A program made the translations under genes and the position numbers. A stretch of DNA of 64,000 nucleotides from contig JAQGDQ010000148.1 of the NCBI GenBank assembly GCA_030141605.1, positions 62,001 through 126,000 of the forward strand, read 5' to 3'. Origin of the DNA: Tubiluchus corallicola (Eukaryota; Priapulida; Priapulimorpha; Priapulimorphida; Tubiluchidae). The notes below the pieces were generated by a model. The model was not told the DNA's origin. It ran no database searches and saw only the letters and a list, made by a program, of their open reading frames with translations. Of this stretch, positions 1 through 14,000 are shown piece by piece; position 1 is the stretch's first letter; each line of letters begins with the position of its first letter.

Positions 1-3000
1 AGCAAGCTTCCCGGTTCGAGAATCATCTGCAGTTCTGCTTCCTCCTCACAGGCTTCATTTTGTCCTGCCTTGAGCAACCCCACAAATTCAACTTCAGACT
101 GTTTATATTCTAGCTGTATTAATCTTATAGGAGCTTTATAAACAACATCCTATGAAAAAAAATGAAACAAAAAAAAATTGCAACATTTTTTACACAAATT
201 CTCTTCTAAAAAGAAGCTTGATTTATTAGAATAAGCTGACTAGTAAGGTCAAGTGAAATGTAATAAAATATTTGCTGATGCATTTAAAAAAATTGCCAGA
301 AGCTTGTACATTTTTATAGTCCTTTTTAATCAAAATGTAAGTACCTTCCATTTATTGTGTAACTCATCCCTGACTACACAAGTTTGTGTTGAAATCTCTT
401 TATCACAGTCAGACAAAACCTCTTGCGTCGAATGCAGATAGTTTTGCAATAGTTTGTGATCCACATTTGCAAAAAATGCCTGAAAGTGCAAAAGGTGACT
501 TAGACAGAAGTTACTTTGTGCATAGTCCCATAGGTATAAAGACAAAGCACAATCGAATGATATAATTTTTGACACTAACTACTCTTTAAATACTACTCAA
601 ACTGAAAAGTGAGCACACAATCTCAGAAAGTCAAAAAGTAACATGAACAATAATAATTTGTCACATCCAAGTGTGTAACTATTTTGAAGGATCATCAGCT
701 TGGGTCTCTCCTGGTTAAGATGCTGCATGCTATATCAATCAAAAAATTGTTGTTTCAACATCAAAACATTATAATATTGCCTTTCGTTGCTGAATACAGT
801 GGGATAGTCATCTCATATCATAGCTGCTGCATTTCAGTTAAAACATCTTTTATATTACCTTATGTTTCTTTGCCAAGTTTCCTGGTGAGTCGTCTGTATC
901 AGCCATTACATTTTCTGCAGCCTGAAGCCATTCTTCTACGTTGTGTTTACTTCGATGATATTTACTCCATGCAGCTATAGCTTTCTCTAGTTTAGATTCC
1001 CACATCATTGCATTCTGTTGACAAGTCTGGAAAAAATGATAAGTAAATACCCAAATTGAAAGAGTCAAATAAGAAATATAAAGCCGATAGGAGTCACAAT
1101 ACAGAAACTTAATTGATAGAATAAGAAACAGATAAATGGCTTCAGAAATTGTAAAAAAACTGGTTACAAATGACCAATCCAGTGACTAAACAACCTATGA
1201 CTGAGTGTAATAACTATGAGGATATTGCGTCTTACCACAAAGCGACTGACAAGAGAAGCCCAGTCTTTCTGCAGCTGATCACTTTTTAGATTTTTGATTC
1301 CCGATTTAACCACTGCATTTACCAGGCGACTCTTTCCATCCAAGCTTGACCGAATGATGGCAGACTGAGCGAAGAATACCTTTAAAAGAATAAGTTATTA
1401 ACTAAGTTGCTGGAAATTCTAAATTACAGCTCATGGCAATTCCCGAACACGCTGAAAAAAGGGGTTCTTTCAATAAAATATTTAGCATTAGGAATAAACA
1501 GGGTTAAACCAATGGACCTGTCTGCCAGAAAATCATTGTCTGAAGAAGAAAAGGACTTCAGACTGTGTCAACAAATTCCTAAAACGATGACAAAAATATT
1601 TAAATGGTCAAATAGTGTAAAGTAAGTAAACTATATTATACTCATAACTGACGTCATTCCTGTTGTTATAATAATTTGTAAACATTTAGCAACATCTGTT
1701 TTAGTATCATTTAAAACGATTAATAAAGGCCTTAATAATAATAACCACAAAAACCCTAGGTAAAATAAATGAAGTTATGTGAGAAAATGCAAATTATTGA
1801 ATGTTCGGTTATCCAAGTTTTGATTAATAATAATTTTTTGTTGTGTACAAATTTACTTTATGTTTTCCAAGTCTAATCTCCATCATTTCTATGTCACTGC
1901 TAAGCATGTGTGAATTTAGCATCTCTTCTCTCTCTTGCAACCACTTTGTTATTTCGCCGTAGCCGGTTTCCAGGGTTTCAACACGAGGAAGTAACTGTCG
2001 AAACATCTGTTGACTGTCAGCTACTTCTTTCCGCATCTAGACAAACAAACAGGAAGTTAAGCAAATAAATTAACCTCTAGTTCACCAAGTATATTAAATA
2101 AACAAGAGCAGTAACATAAGCTTGTTACAGAAAACAGCTTTAAAAGTTAATGAATATATGTATACATATGTATATTCTAAATGTTTTTATTACTTCGTCT
2201 TAGCATAACTACCACACCAGGACAGGTGGTACAATCAAATGTAAAAACAAATCATACAAGGCAGAAATTCAACAGCACAATGTACAAAATTTTCCTGCAA
2301 AGAAACAATGGTTTATGAAGTGCTAAACTACGGTGTCAAGAAAATATAGACCCACTAGATGTAAATGTTATAGCAAGTAAATATAATGTGCGTTTTCATA
2401 CTTTTTTCTGATTTTTCTAATCTTGGGTCTATTTAGAAAATCAACAAAATTCTTGAAGAAAATGATTTATTACACCATTCCCATTGAGAAACTCATGCAA
2501 AAATACACCTAATCAAATTAATGGACACCACAGCTGCAAATGGAGGCACAATAAAATACTAAAATAAATGTTCTTTATTCAGAAGTGCTCTAATATGGCT
2601 TTGTCAGTTTTAATCTCCTGATTCCCCTTAACTTTTGATTTTTTCTGGAGGGGAGGATCAATTCTTTTTTTGACACCATTTAGTTGTTTGCCCTATTAAA
2701 ACATGCAAGAAACAATGATTTAAGAAATACTAAATTTGCAATAGCTGGTTACTGTATTGACCACCTCATTAAAATTCCAGAAAATCTAATCTATTTATAT
2801 TAGCAAACAAAATTATGCAATATGTGCTACAATGAGATAAATATTCATAAACTGCAACAGCTGCAGTATGTTTCAATTTAGTAAGCAGTTTCTAGTCCAT
2901 GATGTTTTACAGAATGATGTTAACATCATAAACCTTTATGTTCATTTTAGTAATGGCAATAGTAATGAAGTTGAATTTGTAATCAGAGTTAATGTTAAGG

Positions 3001-6000
3001 TTTGTTGTGAAAAACAGCCTTAGCTAATAACTATGTTAATAATATTACCTGAAGTAACTTGTCTTTGTGTCCTTTAAGAGTTGACAACATTGATGTCACC
3101 TGTTGTTGAGACGATTCCTTCACCAAACCTTGAGCCACTTTTGACAATGACAAGAACTCCTCTTCCTTTTTGTCCAACTCTTGCAGTAAATTCTGCACAA
3201 TGTGAAAAGATTTCAATACATTGTATTAGGAGATGTGGTATTGTGATTTATATGGTGAAAGAATGCAGAATAAAAAAATATTAATACGCCCTAATTTTAA
3301 ATAGTTTGATAATCTCACTTCGGAACACTTGTTTACTCCTGTACATTATTAATATTGCAGAGAACTTACTAACTTAACTAAAATTATAAAAAGTAAACTC
3401 AGTATATAAAAATCACATTGAGTTACTTGCAACACGAGCATTAAGGACATACAACATTTTGTATGCAATGTCAGTGGCACCTCTAAAACTGAACACAACC
3501 ATCACGATTAAAATATTTTGTGGACTGTCAACTGCTGGCTATGCCAACAGTGCTCAAGCTAGTCAACCTTTTAAAATTCTCCACTGACGTTCTGTTAATG
3601 AACGTTTAACTATTTGCAAGTATAAAATGTAAGCACCTCAAAACAGCAGCACAATTACAAATTATTTTTTCATTCGATTAAAGTAGCAAAGAACACAAAG
3701 AGACTATACCTCTAAATCAATTACATGCTGTGACACTTCAGCATGTGTAGCATTAACTGACTTTGTAGTTAAGGAGCTATTAGCATCCAGCCATCCAGTC
3801 AGATAAGCGACGCTTCTTTGAAATTCTTGCCTACCAGCTTCTGATGCACCCACGCCCATGTACACCTAAGCAACAACACAAAAAATATGGAAACTTAATA
3901 TTTTCAAACCATAAAAGGCAAAAAATGGCTTCAATGCAAATGTTGAGACATGGACTATAAAACAGCTGAATGAATGATCACTCAAAGGCTAAGCAAAGTT
4001 ACTGTTACTGTTGTTTATAAACCAGAATTTTCAATTACTGGCATTTTATGCCTCAAAAGAGTCACATAGCACTTAAGGAGGAAATCTATGTAGCTATAGC
4101 AGAAGCAGTGTATTTTACCTATTCTCAATTACCTATACGTGTTATCCGTCCTAATACTTATTAGTTCTGGCTTGCTCAACTTTCAAACCTGCTTTTAAAT
4201 TAAACTGTAGAACAATGCTGCAGCATCCTTACTCAAAGCTATCTTAAATTATTACCCTACATCATAATAATACACATTTTGTAGAAAACAGTAAATTTTC
4301 AAAACATGCATGCTTTTTAAGACAACTAAGCACAGAAAAAATTGAAACAATACCATACAAACTATTGCGCGATTGAAAAAAATTAAATGAATGATGCCCA
4401 GGACTTCTCCACTTACTTGGCATAATTCACAGATATGTTTCCATCGTTGGTTCACCTCTTGCGTCGTTTTCTTGATCTCGGTTTCCGCCTTGTCGTTACA
4501 AGTTGGCAGAAGTGATACGGCCGTGTCGTTGAAAGTTGCATGAGTTTGCTTTAGCTTTTCAACGTCGCTAAAGAAAGCCTGCAATGAACATGAAAGAAGT
4601 TGACAGTGGTAAAGTCATTCATAACGGCAAGCAAATCCTTGAAGTTTCTGTTAATTATCTGCAGCAAAGAAAACGCCATAATTAAAGATACACTAACTTC
4701 TGTTGTAGAATGATTATTCTGATACAAACAGTATAGATGCAGTAAAAGTTTTGGTATGACATCCTACAAGAAGCATGCAGCCGCATTCAATTACAAAATT
4801 ACAAAAAATAGAATGCATTATACCGTATTTTCCCGTGTATAAGAGACCCCTTCAATTTTTAGGCAAAAATTCTGGAAAAAAGTTTTTTCAGACGGACATT
4901 TTTAGAGGGTAAAGTACAACTTTTTTCAACTCAGTGCGGTACTGAAAACAAAATAAAACCAGTTAATGTGTTGTAGAAAAAGAGTACTGGTATATATTAA
5001 AGTGCGTACCTGCAAACCTGTAACAGGAAAAGAGAAAACGAGGAGATAATGCCTGTGTCACGATGCTTGTATTGCTTACAACCGCTTCATAGTCGAACGC
5101 GACACGCAAAACAGTTGTAGAGCACTTATTTCTTTAAAATCATTAGTGTCACAATTTATGCATCTTATTGAAAAGACTTACTCCCATGTATAAGAGACCC
5201 CCTATTTTTAAAGTGAAAATTCTGAGCAAAAAAGGGTCTCTTATACACGGGAAAATATGGTAATTCATAATAAGTTAGTGCCCTTTTAATTTAAGCAGCC
5301 AGCAATTGATTTCTGAACATCATACAAACTTCAAGGAACTACGTGATATGACTATAGCATTCAGGTAAATTTTAGAAAGCCACCTGAACACCATGTTGTA
5401 TCTAAAGTTAACTTAAAAACTAGCTTATTACAGTGTGAAACTTATGTCTCTTTTAATCATGTGCACAGTTTATTTTCAAGCTGTTGCATCTACTTACAGC
5501 TTGCTCCATGGGTGGCCTTGAAGGCATAGTTTCAGCTGCACTCATCCAAGAATTCAGAGAGTCTCTGTAACTGTAGAACCTTTTCCAGTCACCTGATGTG
5601 GCATCTAACAAGATCTGGAAAGCTTTGATTTTCTCAGCTATGAGATGCCACCTCTCAGCAATTTCTGGCAGCTCCTTTGAGATCAGCTCAATTTCTGTTT
5701 GCTCTACAAGTCAAAATAGTAAATAATCAATAAACAAGAAATAATCAAAATTACTCATAATTAATCAATAATTCAGGAATTTGTGCAATTTTCATCTAAA
5801 AAATCCTAATAAAATAGTGAAAATTTACTTGCAATATTTATGATATGTACTGTTAGAGTAATTAAAACAAAAAAGAAAATTCCATATCAGTTTTTAGAAA
5901 TAAAACAAAAGTTCAACAATAAGTGAATCTACATCTATCACTATACAGCGGTCACGTTTCAGAGTGGTTTTATTTATTTTTGGAGTTTCAAACTCGATAG

Positions 6001-8078
6001 ACTGTTACCTGGTTTTTCCCGTCTGTAATGAGTTGCTTTTTGATTCAGTTCGTTAAATTGTTTCTCATACTGTTTGAACACTTGCTGCACATCAACCAAA
6101 TTCTTAGCAAAAAACAAATAAAATTATCAAACTAGAAAAAAGAAGTTCATTAAACAACTTATGTTTAAAACAAAGAATATCCCAGTCAGTAAACAAACGT
6201 GACCCATGGTATGATTTTATAATTGATAGTGAGAAAATTGTCCTCTGCTTTCAGGCTTAAGTAATAAATGGCTTAAAAAACTATTATTTTAATTATACAA
6301 TTATTAACATACAATATTTTTGCAAAGAGCCGCAGAGTAAGATTAAGGTTAATACACTGTTATAGATTACCACTTAAAACATTTATGATGTAATAGTAAA
6401 TACACAAAAAGTTTTCAATGGCGTAGTAAGCGTTCTGTTGAATCGGTATTAAATCAAATACATTGACATTAAGGTGGGCACCAGCTGCAACAAAATATCA
6501 CAAAGTAACTTCATTACTTTCTGTGGTTATTATGTTTCATCTTTGAAAAAATTTGTGACGTCATAATTCTAATTCAGAGCTTTAGATTTAACTGCTTATT
6601 ACTACTATTAACAATATCGATGAGGTAACTTACATGGACTCGAGATATGAGTAGCTGTATTACAGCCGGGTCACTTTGTTTCACATCCCATGTTGCTACC
6701 TCCTTCTCCACATTATTAATGAACACCAATAATGAGTATTTGTCTAGTTCATACTGAAGTCTCATCCAGCGCTGTTGCTGTCTAATTGCTATGCTAGTCA
6801 ACCGTTGATCGAGATCGCGCAAGTGTTCCGGCTTGATACGGCGCCCCTCAGCCGTACCCGTTACCTTGTACTTCTTGAAGTGGTGCACAACGCTGCCATA
6901 GTCTTTGAAAAATTCCTGAAAATACAAGATCTTGCTATGTGCATCATACACAAAGGTTAGGAAACTCGGCTTAAGTATTGAATGAAATTTTCATTAGAAT
7001 TAAGCTAACCAGTCCTTTTTTAAATAACATTTATTACTGTTTAGAACACAATGGTCATTTTTCAATAATACTTGATATTATTGACAATGCACAGCGATCA
7101 GATCGCTTTCAACAATAGTCATTATTGTTTACAAAGTGCCATAGCTATAGTTATGTTTCACTGCCTTGTATTTGGAGACTGGGGCAATAAGCGCACATTC
7201 ACAATCTATGAAATGCATTTGTGCAATAAGCAAAAAATGGTTTGATGCAAAAAGATACCGAGCAACATTAAATAATGATCAAAAAGTTACAATTCAAACA
7301 TTATTACTGCGAGTCATCCTGCATGTAGTATACTGAGTGGAACTGTACTAGAATAAAATTTACTTTGTGGTCCGTAATTTTCGTAGACATGGCAGTCACT
7401 GCACTCTCTGGAGTATCACAGTGCTCGATGGGCATAGCCAGGATATCCTCTGCCTGATTTATCCAAGCTCCAATGTTACCAAGTGTTCCAGGCAGAGAGT
7501 TGTCCAATTTAAACCTCCACTGTCTGGCAGCTTGTGAAACTTCAGCCCACTTTGATTCTAGCGTCTTCCAGCGTTCGTTCGACAGAGTCAGATTCAATTC
7601 CGACTCATGACGATATTTGATTTTCTCGTACAGCTGAGTTTTATCACCTATCTGGTTGGCAAATTCAACATATTTCTGTAAAAATTATGAAAACAGGATA
7701 ACAAATGTCATGTAATAAATATTAATTATTTATCAAATATTACTGTCAATAAATTTTTTTTAACAAACTTACTATACCATCGTAACTAAAAACTGATAGT
7801 TAAAACTTGAAAAAACAATTGTGCTAATTATTGGCCTATGTCAAATTAATAAGCATCATATAACAAAAAATCAATGCACTCGTTAGAAATACAAAATTTC
7901 TTCTAGAATGAAGTAAATAACTGAAATGTACATCATATTCCTGATTCAAGTCTGTAAAGGGCACATCCTGTAAATGTAACAGCCAGTCAGTTTGCTCATC
8001 CAGCCAGTTGTTTAATGTCTCGTACTCCTTCTTCTCCAGTCGTGATTTTAATCTGACTTCTTCAATCGCAACAGCCAT
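1..8078 (-). CDS. SYNE1: Nesprin exons 9-21: N-terminal spectrin-like repeats
   Basis: Thirteen exons from 8078 to the left edge encode about 760 residues of heptad-patterned helices with conserved Trp in the first helix of repeats ([55 protein letters not shown]). The [11 protein letters not shown] block matches the nesprin-1 segment just after the CH domains. Two exons (4578-4417 and 479-345) start with almost the same AFF(S/A)xV sequence and end with xxRWK/xKWK, showing they encode equivalent halves of repeats. Most exons here begin and end in phase 0, as expected of repeat-shuffled exons. The last exon, 149-1, is cut by the window edge. Confidence 0.92.
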
Positions 8079-11000
8079 CTAAATGAAAAGATATGTACGA
8101 TATCAGTGAACTGAATAGATTACTACATTAAATGTGTACAATTCAATGTCTGCCAATTAAGCTAATTTCTTACAAATAAAATTGAATACATGATTACTTA
8201 TGAAACTGTTACTTAAACCTGAAAAAATGAAAAAAGTGTGTTTATTTCTGTAAGAGTTATGTTATAGATAACTGTTAACCCATTAGTATGCCACAAAGCT
8301 GTTCATCTAAATTGTGTACTGTTAAAATTTCGCATAAGCTGAATGGGATTACACCAGTCGTGGAGGTTGCAGCATAGAGAAGTTCATCCTGTAAGTCTAC
8401 TGACTCTGGCTCTATGAGTCCTTAAAGTTTCAACTCTGAATCTAACTCTGACTTCTTTGCGACCTTTTATTAATCAGACTCATAGTGGCCATTGCTAGAA
8501 CATGTGGCGCCTGGTGTGTCATGTAAATTCCCCCCTCGATGAAAAATACAATGTAGCAAGTAACAACATCCATGTGATTTTAGATTTGCGTTGCCATTTA
8601 ACTGCAGTTGTGGAGCTCACCTAAAGACTTCTTCAAATGTTAACACGAAAAACAGCCAGATTATAAATGTATTTCACAGTTAATGTAAACGTGTAGAAAC
8701 TTTGAAAACAAAGACAAACTATATAAACATTACAATGATACTAAAATACTAATTATCATCTTCCTTTATCATAAACGTTCCACAGAATGAGCTGCAAGTG
8801 GCTTTTTCCATAAGCAAGGACTTTCAGCTGCTTAACTATGTAATTGCACCTGGTGTTTCAAACATTTTCAGTGCACTAGGTCAAAGTACCGCCTTATGAA
8901 AAGTGACGTCCGAGGCACAATACTCTCTTATCCCCAATAGCTACGCCGCTGCAGACTCAAACAAATCTGGTAGATTTTATATTAAGAATAGAAAGTTTTT
9001 GCATGATGCCACACAGAATTTTCCTGCACAAACCGATAGTCAATCAATAAATATTATTTTCCTTTGCAATTTTTTATCTATTGCCAAAACTGAAAATTGT
9101 TCTCTTTTCTAATCTCCCCAGAAAGTTTCGTGGAATTCGGTCAAGTAGTTTTTGTGCAATTTCGTGAACTAACAAACAAATAAAGTAATGATGATAAAAA
9201 CATAACGTCCTTGTCAGAGGTAACAAAGTTTGTTTTAGTTTCAGTGTTCGTAATTGTCTTAAAATGCATTGACTTAAGCTGGAGTTTTAGTCAGTCAGAT
9301 ATTTACCCATTCCAAGTTGGACAAGGAAGTTAAAATAAACTGAGAATTAAATTAAGAATTACAAGCTGTGCAAATCTACTCGATAAAAGAGTTACTCCTA
9401 AAATAAATCACCACAAAATTAATACTTAGCCAACTTACTTTAGGAATTGGTGTTGCAGTGGATTTTGACCCTCCAGCCTCAGGATATTTTTTTAAGAAAG
9501 TAGCAACGTAAGTCATTATCGACTTCTCATCGGGTTTCGGGACATCAACATCTGCATAAAAATTCAAAGTAAACATAAGCAAGATAATACGTACCTTGCG
9601 CTTCCCATGTAGCTAAACATAATGCCTTGGCAATTCATCAGTTTCTGTCTTTTTGCATCAGCACCACAAACATGTGCTGTTTTTATAACTCACTAAATAT
9701 AATTTTGCCTAGAAAATGGTTCCCTAATTAGACTACGCATGCACAATCTTTTCCCAATCAATAATTATAATTTTTTTTAATTCAGTTCACCCCGAATAGA
9801 GAAATCAATCATTTTTATCAATAAACAGTGCTCAAATAGTGCTAAGTATTACCTTCTGGGTCTAGAAGCCTAGGTATACCCAAGTCACGCTCAGCTTTAG
9901 TAAAAGCTTGTTCTAGATTTTCTCTTGCTGACTGGCGTCTGACTTTATTCATATCTATAAGTTCTGGCTTAATACAGTGAATTACTGCGTTGAAAGCTAC
10001 GCCGTCCCTCCAGCTAGCACCAAAGTCTTTAACCTGAATATTAAAGCGCCTGAAAGAAATATAAATCAGAATAACTTTCTTATTAAATGCATTAAGCAGC
10101 ACCAGTAGTCTGAAAAATTCAACAATTAATGCTTATGCAAAATTATATGAGATAACATAAGTTTACTTTTACAATCCATCATGAATCACGTAATATTCAT
10201 TGTTATATTTCTACAGATATCATTTCTTTGATAAATCACAAACTTTTTGTGATGATAAACAAGTGAGAAGTTAAAACTTAAAAACCTACAAAACAAAATA
10301 CAAATGTCTTAAGTCATGTATCCTTCAATATAAAACTTTCAAATTTTCTTGACAAATTCAAAATGTGTTTTCCAAACCACCTAATAATAGACAATTTTTC
10401 GTTGTTCTAATAATAAATGAACGCGTAAATTATGAATGGTCAGTCATCTTAGAGAGACCTTTTGACCTGATTATGTGGCACGATGTTTAAACTAAACTTA
10501 CTCTGCAATTGCCTTCTGAGCCCACAACAGCAGAGCCTTCCTGGCACTTCCCTGGAACTTGCCCAGTAAGGACTGTTTTGCTTTTTTTGCTGGTGGGCCA
10601 GCAGGTTTGCTTTCTGATACCGCTGAATCAGTGCTGTCTAAACTATCCTGGCTTGCAGATAGTGATTGATCGTGCAAGTGTTTAGTGTGCTCTTCTATCT
10701 GTATAAATTACATAAACAATTAGTTTTTCCACATTTATACAAATTTCCATTTGCACATTGGCTCAAGATAGGATACAATAGGATGCAAGTTTTAAATCTT
10801 TATTTAAATCCCCAACTTGATAAACAACAATGGCACATTGAATAGCAATTGTATTATTAATATCTATGCACAGAATATTGAAGTATTTCATTGCAACTGC
10901 ACCTATTGCAATCATATTGGTTTTGATGTATTTGTTTAGGATGGGATAGACATCTTGTTACAGCGCCAATACACGTATAATGATTATTACTACCGGACAT

Positions 11001-14000
11001 ATTATTATGAAGACAGGTGTTAATTTTACAAATTCTACACAGGTAAATGGAATCAGCATCAGTACAGCTGTTTACCTGGAAATACAAAATGATGGTCCAT
11101 ATAAGTCCAAGAACGATGGCTGGTTTACCATCTATGATGTCGCTAGCATTAATATTAACAAGCTTGATCTGCAATGATACAAATAAAAGATGTGCTGTGA
11201 TTAAGAAAGTAACAAATTCTTCACTTGCAAATACTTTAACAAAACAAAAACCTGCCATTCGAAACCTTTAAAGAGTTTTGATACGTTATCAATTTAGCGT
11301 CTAGTTTTTATATTGTAGTTTAGTGATTTATGATCGTTGTAAGACTTAAACGACAAAATGACAGCTTTACCAATTCCCAATGTTTTAACATTTTTAACGC
11401 CTTTCGCAGCACATAATTAATTGCATTTCGAAATTAATCTATTTTGAAGATTTAATAGCTATAGCATGTATGAAAACAAAGATGAAACCAGGTCATGTGT
11501 GATGCCCAAAATTGTAATTGGTCGATGTAAGCAGCCTAAACAATAAAGTGAATAATTGCAATTTTCAGACTTACTTTTTTATTTTCTAAGAAACGGAGAG
11601 CATTGCTGATGTTGCTCATGTGATGGAGCCGACGTAATCGCTTGCCTCGTTCTCCTGGCTGAAAGTATCACACATTAATACTACACTACTCATTGTTCTC
11701 CATAAGTTTTTTAAACTCAGTGTTTTAGAGTTAAAATTTTGCACACAAATAGTTGTACGTAGACAATACATTTACTTGGACTACATCTTGATGGTTAGTT
11801 AAATTTTACCAAATTTGTTAAAGCAACAAATTGTATAATCTATCCATGTGACACAATATTACTTCAAAGAGTTAGGATACAAATGAGCAAAACAGGTGTA
11901 TGAACTTAGCCCTTGAACTTGAAATTAGATGTAAAGCGATGTAATACCAAATGATAATAATAATTATTCATAAAACAGTTGATAGTAACAATGAATGAAT
12001 AATAATGAATGTGGAAAGACCAATCCAGCAAAAACGAGTAATTTCACATGGGAGGTCTCATACAAAAGTTAAAAAAGTTAATGCATCCAAAAAAAGATGG
12101 GATAAAATCAAGTTGTTTTCAAATAGTGGGAATTCCCCCACCTGATGGGGAATTTTAGATATTCAAGAGAGTAAGTGGGAGCACAGATTGGCAGATTCAC
12201 TGTAAAAATTATGGGAATGTTGATCATCCATAAACTATAATTCAGTTTACAGGACACCACATTATGAAATGTCACAGAGTAATTTAAAAACTATATTTCT
12301 ATTCAAGTTCTAAATTCCAACAACATTTAATTTAAAATAAAGCTATAGGTACTTCTGTTCAAGTTTTAAAACCTACAAAAATTTTCTGTTGCCGTTAAGT
12401 GTACAAAGATCTGCTATAAAAATAATACAAATAAAATCTAGAATGTACTAATAACATAGAATCAGACATTCTTGGAACAGATGATGACTTCTGACATAAT
12501 TATGATGGCGAAAAAGGTGCATAGGGCAATCTACTAAAAAATCAGACAAGGTTCGAAATAGAGGGAATAATATCCTCACATATGGCGAAAAGGGTGCACC
12601 GGGCAAAAACATTGGGAACCATTACGTGGCTTAATGATATAAGAGGTCTGTGACAGAATTTAACATCTCAACTGTGAACCATCGATCTGCGACTATCAGT
12701 GAAATATGTTTGACAATAAACGACTAAAATACTTATTAGCATAAATGTGTGGAGATTAAGAAAAGATGTTATGATAATATTTCGTGAGTACACATTTCAA
12801 TTGAAGGACTTCTCGTAATACACACATGACGTTTTTGCACAAGAACCACATGAGTATAAAGTTAGGCTACAAAATAATATTCTGTAATGGTTAACAGTCT
12901 GAAAGAAAACACAGGAAAAAAATATAAAAAACCCATATCACAGGCGGGTGCTTTAAAAATTTGTATTATGTAATTTGAAGAAGCAAAAGTTCAATTATAA
13001 ACATTCCTTAAGTTATTAAATTAGTACTAACATTTACTTAGAAATGTATTTGCTAAGTTAAATAAATATTGGCCATTACCAATTTTTCTCCGGACAGAAC
13101 TTCAAGCAGAGCAAGAAGTTTTGTTCCATCTTCAATGTCAGCAAATAAGTCATCGATGCGCAATGGTGGATCATGCTAAAAAACACAAAAATTACATCAT
13201 TACAAAAATACATGATGCAGGTTTATTGTGGCGTTGCAAAAAGTATTCTACATACTGCAGAATTTGTAGCTTGTGTTCCAACACTAATGTAAATATGGCA
13301 GTGCGATATTGTAAACATGCCTTAAAATATGTGAATATGAATAAAAATATTTCTTCAAAAAGTTTAGGATGTTCTAAAATATAATGTTCATTAAATTTTA
13401 GGTTTTGTATGCCATTATAATGCTTCTGATGATGTTAACTGCCCACCTGGTTAGCTAGATACTAAGACCTACAAGAGTTATAAACTCAAATGACATTGGT
13501 TTGATATTTTGCTTGAGCAAGAAGGCTTACCAATTGGCCCACAATAACCCATCCCTAGTGATACAAAAGAAATTAGCTCTAACAGGGACCCAAAGAGGAT
13601 GGGGAGTCGTTAAGGAAAGGACTATTTTGAACCCTCTCCCTCTTTGAACACCTTTCTCTTAGAAAGGTTTTAATACAGAAAATAAATCAATATATTACAA
13701 TTGTCAAAATTGTACCTGTGTTCTGTGAGATGAATTTTACAGACAAATTTGCGATTTTTACTGTAATTTCTCAACTTGTAACGCCCTACAGTATAACACT
13801 GGCTCCCTTTAAACCCCATGGGTCCTGGGCAGCATCCCATCTGTACCACCTCTGTAGGCCCCCAGGAATTTCAGATTAGCCTTGCTGGTGTAAAATGTAT
13901 GTATGTGGAGCCAAATACGTGTGCTTCACGGACTGTATCGATAAAGGGGTTCATATGATTAGAAGGCAAAATTTTCAAGTGTGTTTAACTGCATAAAGCA

